Assembly: GCA_016432725.1 (NCBI GenBank)
Contig: JACJDG010000003.1
Coordinates: 5,052,001 to 5,116,000 of the forward strand
Direction of reading: 5' to 3'
Source of the DNA: Streptomyces sp. DHE7-1
Lineage (GTDB): Bacteria; Actinomycetota; Actinomycetes; Streptomycetales; Streptomycetaceae
Length of the DNA stretch: 64,000 nt
The notes beneath the pieces are model-generated. The model was not told the DNA's origin. It worked only from the letters and a program-made list of their open reading frames with translations, and did no database searches. The position numbers and the translations under genes are program-made. The stretch's first letter is position 1. Every line of letters starts with the position of its first letter. Below are positions 1 through 8,989 of this stretch, one piece after another.

Positions 1-29
1 CGGCGTCGTAGCCCGCCGGGGCCGCGGGG

Positions 30-544
30 CTACTTCTTCTTCCGGCGCCCGGCCAGCAGCCGCGGCAGAGCGGCCGGGACGGGCCTGCGCGTCGTCGCCG
101 GGGAGGGCACCGGACGCTCGGCCAGAGTCCCGTCGGGCAGCGTGAGCGGGGAGCCGGCCGGCACCAGACGGAGCACCCTGCACTCACGGGCCCAGCGCGC
201 GGGCATCTCCTCACCGTCGGGGGCGTTCAGCCGCTTGCCCTTCAGCTCGGCCACCGCGGCCTCCCACTCCGGTGAGCCGGGGGCCGCCTCGGACACGGAG
301 GCCGGCCAGGTCACCAGCCGGCCGCCCTTGTCCTTGCTGCGCACGGTCACCTCGGCCGCGCCGCCGTCGGTGAGGCCGGTCAGCGGCTGCTCCCCGGGGC
401 CGTCGCCGACCAGGCACACCGCGCCCTCGTGCCACACGTGCCACAGCGCACGCGCCGCCGGGCGTCGGCGCCCCTGACCCAGATGAGGCCGGACTTCTTG
501 GTGGCCTCCTCGACGAGGGCCTGGTCGAGCAGCTCGCTTGTCAT
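30..544 (-). CDS. Conserved hypothetical protein (171 aa after frame repair)
   Basis: I do not recognise a named domain. The reading starts at ATG (542-544, complement) with MTSELLDQALVEEATKKSG and ends in a basic tail LLAGRRKKK. The frame breaks near 450-465, where a C or G run (gacgcccggcg) appears one base short; restoring it joins the N-terminal part to the segment HVWHEGAVCLVGDGPGEQP and gives 171 codons. The early residues suggest a short alpha/beta domain with tryptophans (LIWVRGAD, ALWHVWHEG), similar in flavour to small flavin-type split-barrel folds, but that is only an impression. It lies 23 bases downstream of corA on the same strand, so the two may be co-transcribed. Function unknown. 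Confidence 0.6.
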
Positions 545-567
545 GCGCCCAGCCTAACCAGCGCCGC

Positions 568-1691
568 TCACAGCCAGCCGTTGCGCTTCAGGGTGCGGTG
601 GATGCCCAGACACAGGACGACCGTGATGCCCATGATCACCGGGTAGCCGTACCGCCAGTGCAGCTCGGGCATGTACTTGAAGTTCATGCCGTACACCCCG
701 CACACCATCGTCGGTACGGCGATGATCGCGGCCCAGGCGGTGATCTTGCGCATGTCCTCGTTCTGCGCGACGGACGCCTGCGCCAGGTTGGCCTGGAGGA
801 TGGAGTTGAGCAGTTCGTCGAAGCCCAGCACCTGCTCCTGGACCCGGGCGAGGTGGTCGGCGACGTCCCGGAAGTACTTCTGGATGTCCGGGTCGACCAG
901 CCGCATCGGCCGCTCGCTCAGCAGCTGCATGGGCCGCAGCAGCGGCGCCACCGCTCGCTTGAACTCCAGCACCTCGCGCTTGAGCTGGTAGATCCGCGCC
1001 GAGTCCACACCACGCGAGACACCGCCCCGGCGGCCCGGCGAGAAGACCTCGGTCTCCACCTCGTCGATGTCGACCTGCACGGCGTCGGCGACGGCGATGT
1101 AGCCGTCCACCACGTGGTCGGCGATGGCGTGCAGCACGGCCGAGGGGCCCTTGGCGAGCAGCTCGGGTCGTCCTGCAGCCGGTGCCGCAGCGCCCGCAGC
1201 GAGCCCTGGCCGCCGTGCCGGACGGTGATGAAGAAGTCCCGGCCAGTGAAGCACATGACCTCGCCGGTCTCCACCACCTCGCTGGTCGCGGTGAGCCGGT
1301 CGTGCTCGACGTAGTGGATGGTCTTGAAGACGGTGAACAGCGAGTCGTCGTACCGCTCCAGCTTGGGCCGCTGGTGGGCCTGCACCGCGTCCTCCACGGC
1401 CAGCGGGTGCAGCCCGAACTCCCGGGCGATACCGGCGAATTCCGCCTCGGTCGGCTCGTGCAGGCCCATCCACACGAACCCGCCGTCGCGGCGCACCAGG
1501 CGCATCGCCTCCTGCGGGCTCAGCGGCTCCGCGCTGCGCACCCGGGCACCGTCGCGGTAGACGGCGCAGTCGACGACGGCCGAGGGCGTCGCGGGGTCGC
1601 GCGTGGTGTCGTACGGCGCGCTCTGCTCCTTGCGCAGCGTGACGCGGGACGACGGGCGGACGGCGGCGCGCAGGTCACGGATCATCGACAT
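568..1691 (-). CDS. corA: CorA-type magnesium/cobalt transporter
   Basis: Predicted inner-membrane divalent-cation channel of the CorA family (Mg2+, Co2+). The N-terminal cytoplasmic domain runs to about residue 300. The C-terminal end has two membrane helices, the first ending in the family signature GVYGMNF (GMN pore motif) and the second reading YPVIMGITVVLCLGIHRTL, followed by the usual basic tail KRNGWL. Length after repair is 374 aa, normal for CorA. The frame is broken near 1168-1172: the complement reads gacgacccgagctg where gacgacccggagctg (DDPEL) is expected, one G short. Start is ATG at 1689-1691; the ribosome site GAAGGAGC precedes it. A 270-base leader with a tiny ORF lies upstream. 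Confidence 0.9.
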
Positions 1692-2170
1692 GGGCGGGCT
1701 CCTTCGCGGGCGGGCAGCGAAAGCGCGTGTCGACGGGTGGAACTACCCGGAATGGGGACGTCCGGCGGAAATCTTCCCGGCCCGGAGCGGGGAAGGATGT
1801 TTGGCACGTCCACAAAGCGGGGAGCACCGCACCGTCGCGGTGGCGACTTCGCTACTGATGCAGAACTGATTCAGGTCAGGCAGATCAGGCAAAGCGAGAC
1901 GAAGTGCTCTTCCGAACGACGACGCGAAAGGGAAGGCGGCGGCCAGCCGGTAACTAGATCAGCAGCCGGAAGAGCGAGTGGTACTGCACGGTCGACTTCG
2001 ATCCATGACAGCCCCACCTCCTCCGGCCGGTCCCTCGTAAGGGAGTCTCAGCGTCGGGGCTTGATAGCGACGCTTCTGCGTGCTGCCCCGAACCACCGGC
2101 TCAGCGTAGCAGCAGCGTGTGGTGTCAAGGCGCCGCTTTGCCCGGTGCTGACGAGTTCTATGCTCACCGC
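1692..2170. other. Divergent intergenic region between corA and SUFU gene
   Basis: This 479-base stretch holds no long gene. On the minus strand it carries a 15-codon ORF (1959-2006) with a very strong ribosome site, then about 267 bases of leader before corA. A TTGACA hexamer lies on the minus strand near 2130-2135; a TACGCT follows after only 14 bases, so a promoter there is uncertain. I see no tRNA or known riboswitch. Whether the leader senses Mg2+ or feeds corA is not shown. Confidence 0.4.
1959..2006 (-). CDS. Possible 15-aa leader peptide upstream of corA
   Basis: The ORF reads MDRSRPCSTTRSSGC then TGA. It is preceded by GGAGGAGGT about nine bases before the ATG, one of the strongest Shine-Dalgarno matches in the window, which is why I list such a short frame. 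It contains two cysteines and three arginines, as some actinobacterial leader peptides do. The next gene on this strand is corA, 267 bases on. It could be a leader peptide or an unrelated micro-protein; no family recognised. Confidence 0.35.
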   Translation of the reverse strand: MDRSRPCSTTRSSGC

Positions 2171-2767
2171 ATGGTTGATGTTCTTCCTCTGGTCGAGGCA
2201 CGGTTGAGCACCGCGCTGGGCGAACCGGACGCGCGCGCCGCGGTCACCTTCCTCGGTACCGACCGCATCGAGGTGCTCCGGTTCCACGAGGGGGACGTGG
2301 TCCGTTACGCCTCGCTCGGCATGTCCGCGCACCCCATGAGCGATCCCACGGCGATGCTGGCCGACCCCGTGAAGGGCCCGCGCGCCGAGCTGGTCCTGTC
2401 GGTCCGCGCCGGCCTCGCCGACACCGACAAGGTGCTCCGCGCGCTCGCCGTACTCGCCGCGTCCCCGCAGGTGGAGGGTGTCGTCGTGGCGCCGGGCGCG
2501 TCCCTGGACGTCGGTGAACCGCTGTGGCCCGGCGCTCCGTTCAGCTCCGTGCTGGTGGGCGAGCCGGGCGGACTCGTCGAGGACCTGGCGCTGGACGACC
2601 CGATGGACCCGGTGCGCTTCCTGCCGCTGCTGCCGATGACCCCCAACGAGGCCGCCTGGAAGCGGGTGCACGGCGCCCCGGCCCTCCAGGAACGCTGGCT
2701 GGCGAACGGGACGGACCTGAGGGATCCCGCCCGCAGGTCCGTCCCGCTGGATGCCGCGCCCGAGTGA
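2171..2767 (+). CDS. Suppressor-of-fused (SUFU) domain protein
   Basis: A 198-aa cytoplasmic protein that looks like the bacterial SUFU-like family, whose biochemical role is not established; some members act as toxin immunity proteins, but nothing here supports that. Visible family features are the N-terminal IEVLRFHEGDVVRYASLGMS, the central PRAELVLSVR, and the C-terminal LPLLPMTPNEAAWKRVHG typical of the fold. ATG at 2171 (MVDVLPLVEARL) is chosen over an upstream GTG because the family begins near here. It runs divergently from corA and converges on the MFS gene, with only about 30 bases between stops. Confidence 0.7.
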   Translation: MVDVLPLVEARLSTALGEPDARAAVTFLGTDRIEVLRFHEGDVVRYASLGMSAHPMSDPTAMLADPVKGPRAELVLSVRAGLADTDKVLRALAVLAASPQVEGVVVAPGASLDVGEPLWPGAPFSSVLVGEPGGLVEDLALDDPMDPVRFLPLLPMTPNEAAWKRVHGAPALQERWLANGTDLRDPARRSVPLDAAPE

Positions 2768-2797
2768 GCAAGGTCACCAAGGCCCGTCCCTGAACGG

Positions 2798-4021
2798 TCA
2801 GTTGGCGAAGACGCCGACCCCGTCCTCGGTGGCGTGCCGCGGCGCGAGTTCCTCGGCCTCGTGCGTGAGGGCCTTGCGCCGTACGAGGACCACGACCGCG
2901 CCGAGCACGGCGGTGACCGCCGCGACCACGAACGGGACGTGGATGTCGGTCCACTCCTCGATCTTCGGCGCGAAGTAGGGCGCGGCGGCGGCCGCGAACC
3001 AGCGGACGAAGTTGTAGCCCGCGCTCGCCACCGGGCGCGGCGCGTCCGACACGCCAAGGGCCAGCTCGGTGTAGACCGTGTTGTTCACGCCGATGAAGGC
3101 GCCGGACAGGATCGTGCAGACGACGGCCGTGGTGTGGTCGCCGTAGCCGAGCACGAGCACGTCCGCCGCGAGCAGCACCAGCGAGCCGCCGAGCACCTTC
3201 AGCGAACCGAACCGCTTCTGCATGCGCGGGGCCACGATCACCGAGAAGACCGCGAGCAGCAGGCCCCAGGCGAAGAACACCGCGCCGGAGCGGTACGGGG
3301 TCATGTCCAGCACGAACGGCGTGAAGGCCAGCACGGTGAAGAACGTGTAGTTGTAGAAGAAGGCCGAGACGGCCGCCGAGGCCAGGCCGCCGTGGCCGAG
3401 CGCCTTGAGCGGGTCCAGTATCGACGTCTTCCGGGCGGGCCTCGGCTGCTCCTTCAGGAACGCCGTGATGCACAGGAAGCCGATCGCCATCAGCGAGGCC
3501 GTGCCGAAGAAGGGGTAGCGCCAGCTCGCGTTGCCGAGGAGCGCGCCGAGCAGCGGGCCGCAGGCCATGCCGAGGCCGAGCGCGGACTCGTAGAGCAGGA
3601 TCGCCGCCGCGCTGCCCCCGGCCGCCGCGCCCACGATCACCGCGAGGGCGGTGGAGACGAAGAGCGCGTTGCCGAGGCCCCAGCCCGCGCGGAAGCCGAC
3701 GAGCTGGCCGACCGATCCCGAGGTGCCGGCCAGGCCCGCGAAGACGACCACGAAGGCGAGGCCGAGCAGCAGGGTCCTGCGGCCGCCGATGCGGCTGGAG
3801 ACGAAGCCGGTCAGCAGCATCGCCACCGCGGTGATCAGGAAGTACGAGGTGAAGAGCAGGGACACCTGGCTGGGTGTGGCGCGCAGGCCCTGCGCGATGG
3901 ACGGCAGGATCGGGTCGACCAGGCCGATGCCCATGAAGGCGACGACGGAGGCGCCGGCCGTGGCCCACACCGCCTTGGGCTGTCGCAGGATGCCGCCGGC
4001 TCCCGCGTCGAAGGAGTCCAT
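2798..4021 (-). CDS. MFS drug/metabolite exporter
   Basis: A 407-aa major facilitator superfamily protein with about 12 hydrophobic segments, beginning KAVWATAGASVVAFMGIGLV. The loop between helices 2 and 3 carries the MFS motif A-like sequence GFVSSRIGGRRTLLLG, and helix 5 has the antiporter motif C-like GLGMACGPLLGALLG, pointing to a proton-coupled exporter of the DHA1 type. The substrate cannot be read from sequence. ATG 4019-4021 (MDSFDAGAGG) is preferred to a GTG-type start 39 bases upstream, which would lie inside the promoter region. Regulation is suggested by two tandem palindromes just upstream (4069-4081 and 4085-4097). No regulator gene sits next to it. Confidence 0.85.
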   Translation of the reverse strand: MDSFDAGAGGILRQPKAVWATAGASVVAFMGIGLVDPILPSIAQGLRATPSQVSLLFTSYFLITAVAMLLTGFVSSRIGGRRTLLLGLAFVVVFAGLAGTSGSVGQLVGFRAGWGLGNALFVSTALAVIVGAAAGGSAAAILLYESALGLGMACGPLLGALLGNASWRYPFFGTASLMAIGFLCITAFLKEQPRPARKTSILDPLKALGHGGLASAAVSAFFYNYTFFTVLAFTPFVLDMTPYRSGAVFFAWGLLLAVFSVIVAPRMQKRFGSLKVLGGSLVLLAADVLVLGYGDHTTAVVCTILSGAFIGVNNTVYTELALGVSDAPRPVASAGYNFVRWFAAAAAPYFAPKIEEWTDIHVPFVVAAVTAVLGAVVVLVRRKALTHEAEELAPRHATEDGVGVFAN

Positions 4022-4060
4022 GTGCCTCTCCCGTCCCGACTGGATAGTTGGTTTATACAC

Positions 4061-4097
4061 ATAGTAAGTTAGCAGAGCTAATTAATGCAAGATGCAT
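4061..4097 (-). promoter_or_regulatory. Promoter and twin palindromic operator of the MFS gene
   Basis: On the minus strand TTGCAT (4085-4090) and TACTAT (4061-4066) are spaced by 18 bases, a good sigma-70-type promoter in an unusually AT-rich patch. Two perfect 5-3-5 inverted repeats sit on it: TTAGCagaGCTAA at 4069-4081, inside the spacer, and ATGCAagaTGCAT at 4085-4097, over the -35. Both have the central AGA. This layout fits repression by a MarR- or TetR-type dimer, but the regulator is not identified. Confidence 0.6.
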
Positions 4098-4191
4098 CTA
4101 GCCTCTTTCGGTGAGACCCGGCCGCGCGGCGTCCGCCCGGACGGGTGATCGTCCTTGACGCGGGCCGGTCGGGGTAGGACCGTGGAGCCCT

Positions 4192-4832
4192 ATGAGGGGC
4201 GAACCCAGTTGCCCGAAGTGTGGTGGCCGGGTCAGGGCTCCCGGCCTCTTCGCCGATTCCTGGCAGTGCGACGCGCACGGGTCGGTGTATCCGCTGCAGC
4301 CCGTGATCCCGCCCAGCGTCGAGGCGCTCAACGTGGTCGTGCACCGCACGCAGGTCCCGGTGTGGATGCCGTGGCCGCTGCCGGTCGGGTGGCTGTTCAC
4401 GGGCGTGACCTACGCGGGTGACGACCGCAGCGGCGGCCGTGCCACCGCCGTGGCCTGCTCGGGTCCCGGCCCCTGGGCGGCATGGGCGAGCTGATCCTCG
4501 TCGCCGAGGAGCTGGGCGTCGGGCTCGGCGCGCACTACGCGGGCGTCGACGGCCCGGACCCGGGGCCGTACATGAACGTCGAGAAGCCGCCCCAGGCCAA
4601 GGTCCTGGCCGCCGGGCGCCCCACCCCGCTCTGGCACGTCTCCGGCGGTCCCGACGACCGCGCGGTCTTCGCCGGCGAGGCGCTGGGGCTGTGGCTGTGG
4701 GCGGTGGTGTGGCCCGAGCAGTCGGGCCTGCTCATGTACGACGAGCTGGTGCTGGCCGATCTGCGGGACGCGGGCGCCGAGATAGACCTGGTGCCGTGCG
4801 GCGCGCTGTCGCCGAGGCTGTTGAAGCCCTGA
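4192..4832 (+). CDS. DUF6758-like conserved protein with N-terminal zinc-ribbon-like cysteines
   Basis: A 213-aa protein after repair, conserved in actinomycetes as far as I recall and of unknown function. The N-terminus has CPKCGGR followed by WQCDAHG, a plausible small zinc-binding knuckle. The middle is rich in W and P (VWMPWPLPVGWLF), and the C-terminal half begins GELILVAEELGVGLG. The frame breaks near 4470-4480: ggtcccggcccctggg is one C short of the reading GPGPLGGMGELI. ATG 4192 starts 95 bases after the palindromes of the divergent MFS promoter. Possibly transcribed on into the PHP gene, which begins 105 bases downstream. Confidence 0.65.
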
Positions 4833-4937
4833 GCGTCGGCTGTAGGGGCGCTCAGCGGTTGCGGGTGTGACAGGGCATCCGGTTCGTGCCGCTATCCTTA
4901 GGTGTCCTCACCGTCCCGTCACCAGTCTGGAGCAGCC

Positions 4938-5851
4938 GTGCGCATCGACCTGCACTGTCACTCCACGGCCTCCGACGGTACGGACACCCCGGCCGAGCTG
5001 GTGCGGGGTGCCGCCGCGGCCGGTCTGGACGTCGTCGCGCTGACCGATCACGACACCACCCGCGGGTACGCCGAGGCGATCGCCGCGCTGCCCGAGGGTC
5101 TGACCCTGGTCACCGGTGCCGAGCTGTCCTGCCGCGTCGACGGCATCTCCATGCACATGCTGGCCTACCTCTTCGACCCCGAGGAGCCCGGTCTGCTCGC
5201 CGAGCGCGAGCTGGTCCGGGACGACCGGGTGCCGCGGGCCCGGGCATGGTCGCCAAGCTCAACGAGCTCGGGGTGCCGGTCACCTGGGAGCAGGTGGAGC
5301 GGATCGCCGCCGGCGGTTCCGTGGGGCGGCCGCACGTCGCCACCGCGCTGGTCGAGCTGGGCGTCGTGCCGACCGTGGGTGACGCGTTCACCGAGGAGTG
5401 GCTCGCCGACGGCGGCCGGGCCTACGTGGAGAAGCACGAGACCGACCCCTTCGAGGCGATCCGGCTGGTCAAGGGTGCGGGCGGGGTGACCGTCTTCGCG
5501 CACCCGGCCGCCGCCAAGCGCGGCCGCACGGTACCGGAGTCCGTGATCGCCGAACTGGCGGCCGCCGGTCTGGACGGCCTCGAGGTCGACCACATGGACC
5601 ACGACGCGGACGCGCGGGTCCGGCTGCGCGGTCTCGCCGACGAGCTGGGACTGCTGGTCACGGGGTCCTCCGACTACCACGGCAGCCGCAAGACCGTCTC
5701 GCTGGGCGCGTACACGACCGACCCCGAGGTCTACGGCGAGATCACCCGGCGGGCCACCGGGGCGTTCCCGGTGCCGGGACCGGCGGAGCCTGAGGCGGCC
5801 GGCCCGCCTCGCCCGAACGCCCTCGTACCTCTCTCTCAGCAAGGCCTGTAG
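4938..5851 (+). CDS. PHP-domain phosphoesterase (nucleoside bisphosphate phosphatase-like)
   Basis: A 304-aa metal-dependent phosphoesterase of the PHP superfamily, closest in layout to the RNase AM/YciV group that hydrolyses 3',5'-nucleoside bisphosphates. Metal-ligand motifs are visible in order: IDLHCHSTASDG, ALTDHDTT, GAELSC, VFAHPAA and SSDYHG. The start is GTG 4938 (VRIDLHCHS), so the first motif lies at the N-terminus as usual. The frame breaks near 5240: gcccgggcatg is one G short of RARGMVAKLNELG. The marC gene follows after 7 bases, implying an operon. The exact substrate is inferred from the family. Confidence 0.85.
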
Positions 5852-5858
5852 CACCACC

Positions 5859-6462
5859 ATGTTCGACCTCGCCGTCTTCGGCTCCCTTTTCCTGACCCTC
5901 TTCGTCATCATGGATCCCCGGGATCACCCCGATCTTCCTCGCCCTGACCGCGGGCCGTCCGGCCAAGGTGCAGAAGCGCATGGCCTTCCAGGCCGTGTGC
6001 GTGGCGGGCGGTGTCATCGCCACCTTCGGCGTCCTCGGCCACCAGATCCTCGACTACCTGCACGTCTCCGTACCCGCGCTGATGATCGCGGGCGGTCTGC
6101 TGCTCCTGCTGATCGCGCTGGACCTGCTCACCGGCAAGACCGACGAGCCGAAGCAGACCAAGGACGTGAACGTCGCCCTCGTGCCGCTGGGCATGCCGCT
6201 GCTGGCGGGGCCCGGTGCCATCGTGTCGGTGATCCTCGCCGTGCAGAAGGCCGGCAGTGTGGCCACCCAGGTCTCGGTGTGGGCCGCGATCCTGGCGATC
6301 CACGTCGTGCTGTGGCTGGTGATGCGTTATTCGCTGCTGATCATCCGGGTCATCAAGGACGGCGGCGTGGTCCTGGTGACGCGGCTCGCGGGCATGATGC
6401 TCTCCGCGATCGCCGTGCAGCAGATCATCAACGGGGTCACTCAGGTGATCCGGGGGAGCTGA
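5859..6462 (+). CDS. MarC-family integral membrane protein
   Basis: A 201-aa membrane protein of the MarC/UPF0056 family with about six hydrophobic helices; the function of this family is not established, and early links to multidrug resistance in E. coli were not upheld. The N-terminus FGSLFLTLFVIMDP is typical. The frame breaks at 5913-5920: atggatccccgggatc is two bases short (one C and one G) of the family reading MDPPGITPIFLAL. The total after repair is an exact family length. It follows the PHP gene by 7 bases with the same orientation. Confidence 0.8.
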
Positions 6463-6508
6463 GAAGCGGGCCTCGGCTCCCCCGGAAAGCTTGAGTGAGC
6501 GCCGGGTG

Positions 6509-6661
6509 TTACGAGGCCGCGCTCTCGGCCGGGCGGATCCAGAGGCGCTGTCCTATGGCTGCGGCCTGCTGAACGATCCGGTTGACGGAGGCGGCGTCCA
6601 CGACGGTGCTGTCCACGGTGGTGCCGTCGACCTCGTCGAGTCGCATGATTTCGAAGCGCAT
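6509..6661 (-). CDS. Conserved 50-aa small protein, function unknown
   Basis: A short ORF with ATG at 6659-6661 and ribosome site AGGGAGA. It begins MRFEIMRLDEVDGTTVDST and ends RPAESAAS. The middle is a hydrophobic/amphipathic helix-like stretch VNRIVQQAAAIGQRLWIRP. I believe near-identical peptides occur across Streptomyces, but I cannot check this. There is no signal peptide, no cysteine and no lantibiotic-type leader. Upstream (6700-6800) the DNA is sharply AT-rich for this genome (aaataaatttttcgaa), as would suit a strong or regulated promoter. Confidence 0.6.
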   Translation of the reverse strand: MRFEIMRLDEVDGTTVDSTVVDAASVNRIVQQAAAIGQRLWIRPAESAAS

Positions 6662-6866
6662 GGGCTTCTCCCTTCGTCTGGTCATCCTCCTGCGGAGAAC
6701 TACTGGTGTGACGTGCTGTCGTAGGTATCCAACGAGCTGCGTGTTACAAACATTCCCTACGCTAAATAAATTTTTCGAACGTCTAATTACTGACCGGTAA
6801 GCGGCGTCCGTGGGACTGACCGAGAGCGGTTGTGTTCGCAGCGTGATCGCCGGGACAATGAAGGCG

Positions 6867-7763
6867 ATGAACGACGACCTGGCGGCCCTCGCCGCCCGCA
6901 TCGACCACACCAACGAGCTGCTGCAGCGCATGCTCGCCGAGGTGGCGAAGACGCCCTCGACCCACGCGATCTTCGTCGACGCGGGATACCTCTACGCCGC
7001 CGCGGGCCGGCTCGTCGCCGGGACGGAGGACCGGCGCGCCTTCGACCTCGACGCCGAGGGACTGATCGACGCCCTCATCGACAAGGCCCGCACGATCTTC
7101 GCCGACAGCCGGCTGCTGCGCGTCTACTGGTACGACGGCGCCCGCCGCCGCATCCACACCGCCGAGCAGCAGGGCATCGCCGAACTGCCCGACGTCAAGG
7201 TCCGCCTGGGCAACCTCAACGCCAACAACCAGCAGAAGGGCGTCGATTCGCTCATCCGCAGCGACCTGGAGTCACTGGCCCGGCACCGCGCCATCAGCGA
7301 CGCGGCCCTGCTCGGCGGCGACGAGGACCTGGTGTCCGCGGTGGAGGCGGCCCAGGGCTACGGCGCCCGCGTCCACCTCTGGGGCATCGAGGCGTCCGAG
7401 GGCCGCAACCAGGCCGAGCCGCTGCTCTGGGAGGTCGACAGCCAGCGCACCCTCGACCTGGAGTTCTTCAAGCCCTACGTCTCGCGCCGCACGGCGGCCG
7501 CCTTCGAGCCCGCCGCCGGGAACCGGCCCACCCGCGAGGACGTCCGCTTCGTCGGCGCCCGGATCGCCGCCAAGTGGCTCTCCGCCCGTGGCCGCGAGGC
7601 CCTGGTCGAGCTGCTGCCCGGCCACCCCTACCTCCCCGGTTCCGTCGACCAGGACCTCCTCGTCGAGGCCGAGGGCATGCTCCAGTACTCCCTGCGTGGC
7701 CAGGCCGACCTCCGCCGCGCCCTGCGGGACGGCTTCTGGGAGCACCTGCGGACGCAGTACTAG
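6867..7763 (+). CDS. NYN-domain (PIN-like) ribonuclease-type protein
   Basis: A 298-aa protein with an N-terminal NYN/PIN-like domain. Acidic positions expected of the metal site are seen in THAIFVDAGYLYAA (D), NQQKGVDSLIRSDL (D) and ALLGGDEDLVSAVEAA (D/E), arranged as in LabA/NYN proteins. These are predicted single-strand RNA nucleases. A short coiled stretch, LAARIDHTNELLQRMLAEV, precedes the domain. The C-terminal 90 residues (KWLSARGREALVELLPGHP) resemble no domain I know. ATG 6867 is chosen; ATG 6858 in frame is an alternative, and neither has a strong ribosome site. A long inverted repeat begins at its stop codon. Confidence 0.8.
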   Translation: MNDDLAALAARIDHTNELLQRMLAEVAKTPSTHAIFVDAGYLYAAAGRLVAGTEDRRAFDLDAEGLIDALIDKARTIFADSRLLRVYWYDGARRRIHTAEQQGIAELPDVKVRLGNLNANNQQKGVDSLIRSDLESLARHRAISDAALLGGDEDLVSAVEAAQGYGARVHLWGIEASEGRNQAEPLLWEVDSQRTLDLEFFKPYVSRRTAAAFEPAAGNRPTREDVRFVGARIAAKWLSARGREALVELLPGHPYLPGSVDQDLLVEAEGMLQYSLRGQADLRRALRDGFWEHLRTQY

Positions 7764-7923
7764 GGGCGTCTCCCCGATCTTCGCGGGTCCGCGACGCCCG
7801 GCACGGCACCTCGCCGCACGCCCGAACCGCCCACGTACACCCGGTACGAGGGCGACTCGACCGCACGCCGAGGCACCGCACCGGACGCCGCGGCCTGATC
7901 CACGAAGATCGGGGAGACGCCCC
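7763..7923. repeat. 161-bp near-palindromic element between convergent genes
   Basis: Two perfectly complementary 21-base arms, 7763-7783 and 7903-7923, enclose about 119 bases. The inner sequence continues the symmetry imperfectly: ggcacggcacctcgccgcacg on the left pairs at roughly 14 of 21 positions with the segment near 7862-7882. The element fills the gap between the NYN gene (plus) and the hydrolase gene (minus). It may work as a bidirectional terminator, but its length and terminal arms also fit a MITE-like or REP-like element. Confidence 0.65.
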
Positions 7924-7949
7924 CCAGAACCGGCCGGGCGGGCCGCCGG

Positions 7950-8836
7950 TCAGAGCTCGGAGTCGGTCCGGGCGTCCCAGAAGTCGGCGAGGGACCGGGC
8001 CGTGGCGAGGGGCCGGTCGGTGTTGGGGGAGTGCTCGGCGCCCTCGACGACCGTCCGCCGGGCCCCCAGCCGGGCCGCCATGTCGTCGAGCAGCGCCAGC
8101 GGCCAGGTGTCGTCCAGCGCGCCCGACAGCACGTGGAACGGCAGCGGCACGGCGGCCAGTTCGGCGACGCGGTCCGGCTCGGAGCACAACTGGCGTCCGG
8201 TGGCGAGGAGCTGGGCGGGTTTGTTGCCCATCCAGCGGCGCCGCAGGTCGGCCCGGTTGTCGAGGCCGCCGTCCAGTCCGCCGGTGGCGGTCTCCTCCGG
8301 CGCCTCCATCGCCTGGATCGCGTCCCACACCTCGGCCATCGTCATCACCGCCAGCGCGTCCCGCAGCAGCTTCACGCGCTCCTGCTGGGAGGCGGAGATC
8401 TGCGCGGGACCCGAGGCCATCAGGGTCAGCGACGCGAAGGGGAGTGGTCGAGCAGTACGGCCGCGCGCGAGACCTGCCCGCCCAGCGAGTGCCCCATCAG
8501 ATGGACCGGCGCCGTGCCGAGCGCCGCCACCTGCGCCAGCACGTCCCTGGCCAACTCCTCCTGCGCGTAGGCGGATTCGTCGTGCTCGGGACCGTCCGTC
8601 TCGAACTGGCCGCGCCCGTCCACGGCCACGGTCCGGTACCCGCGCTCGGCCAGCGGCACGTGCAGCGGGTTGAAGTCCTCCTTGCTGCCGGTGAACCCCG
8701 GCAGCAGCAGCGCGACCCCTCGGGGCTCGACCCCGTCGGCGACGGGCGCGTCGACCACGGCGAACTCACCGCGCGCGGTCCGCAGGGAGTACGCACGGGC
8801 ACCGGCGGGCGGGACGAAGGTGGCAGGCCTGCTCAT
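7950..8836 (-). CDS. Alpha/beta hydrolase
   Basis: A 295-aa alpha/beta-hydrolase fold protein. The nucleophile elbow is GHSLGG (VHLMGHSLGGQVS), the oxyanion region is LLPGFTGSKEDF, the acid is likely in SGALDDTWP, and the catalytic His in EGAEHSPNTDRP. The frame breaks near 8442: the complement ccactccccttcgcg is one C short of DHSPFASLTLMAS. ATG is at 8834-8836. It is read on the minus strand after the RNA helicase gene, but a strong hairpin between them (8911-8944) suggests a separate transcript. No substrate can be assigned. Confidence 0.8.
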
Positions 8837-8910
8837 GGGAAAAGGCTATCGGGCGTCGCGGTGCGGCGGGCGACGGGCCGGGTGCCGGGCGGAGACGGGG
8901 AGGGAACGCC

Positions 8911-8944
8911 GATGGCCCGGCCCACCGAGGTGGACCGGGCCATC
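8911..8944 (-). terminator. Hairpin after the RNA helicase gene
   Basis: GATGGCCCGG (8911-8920) pairs perfectly with CCGGGCCATC (8935-8944), and the next six pairs fit with one mismatch, giving a stem of about 15 pairs with a tiny loop. No T run follows, which is common for Streptomyces terminators. It lies 45 bases beyond the helicase stop. Confidence 0.6.
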
Positions 8945-8989
8945 AGGTCGATGCCGTCGTGCCGTCCGGCTGAGGAGCCGACGGGCCGA

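Noticed and set aside
6509..6661. Lanthipeptide or SapB-type precursor
   Set aside because: There is no cysteine, no leader motif and no modification enzyme nearby.
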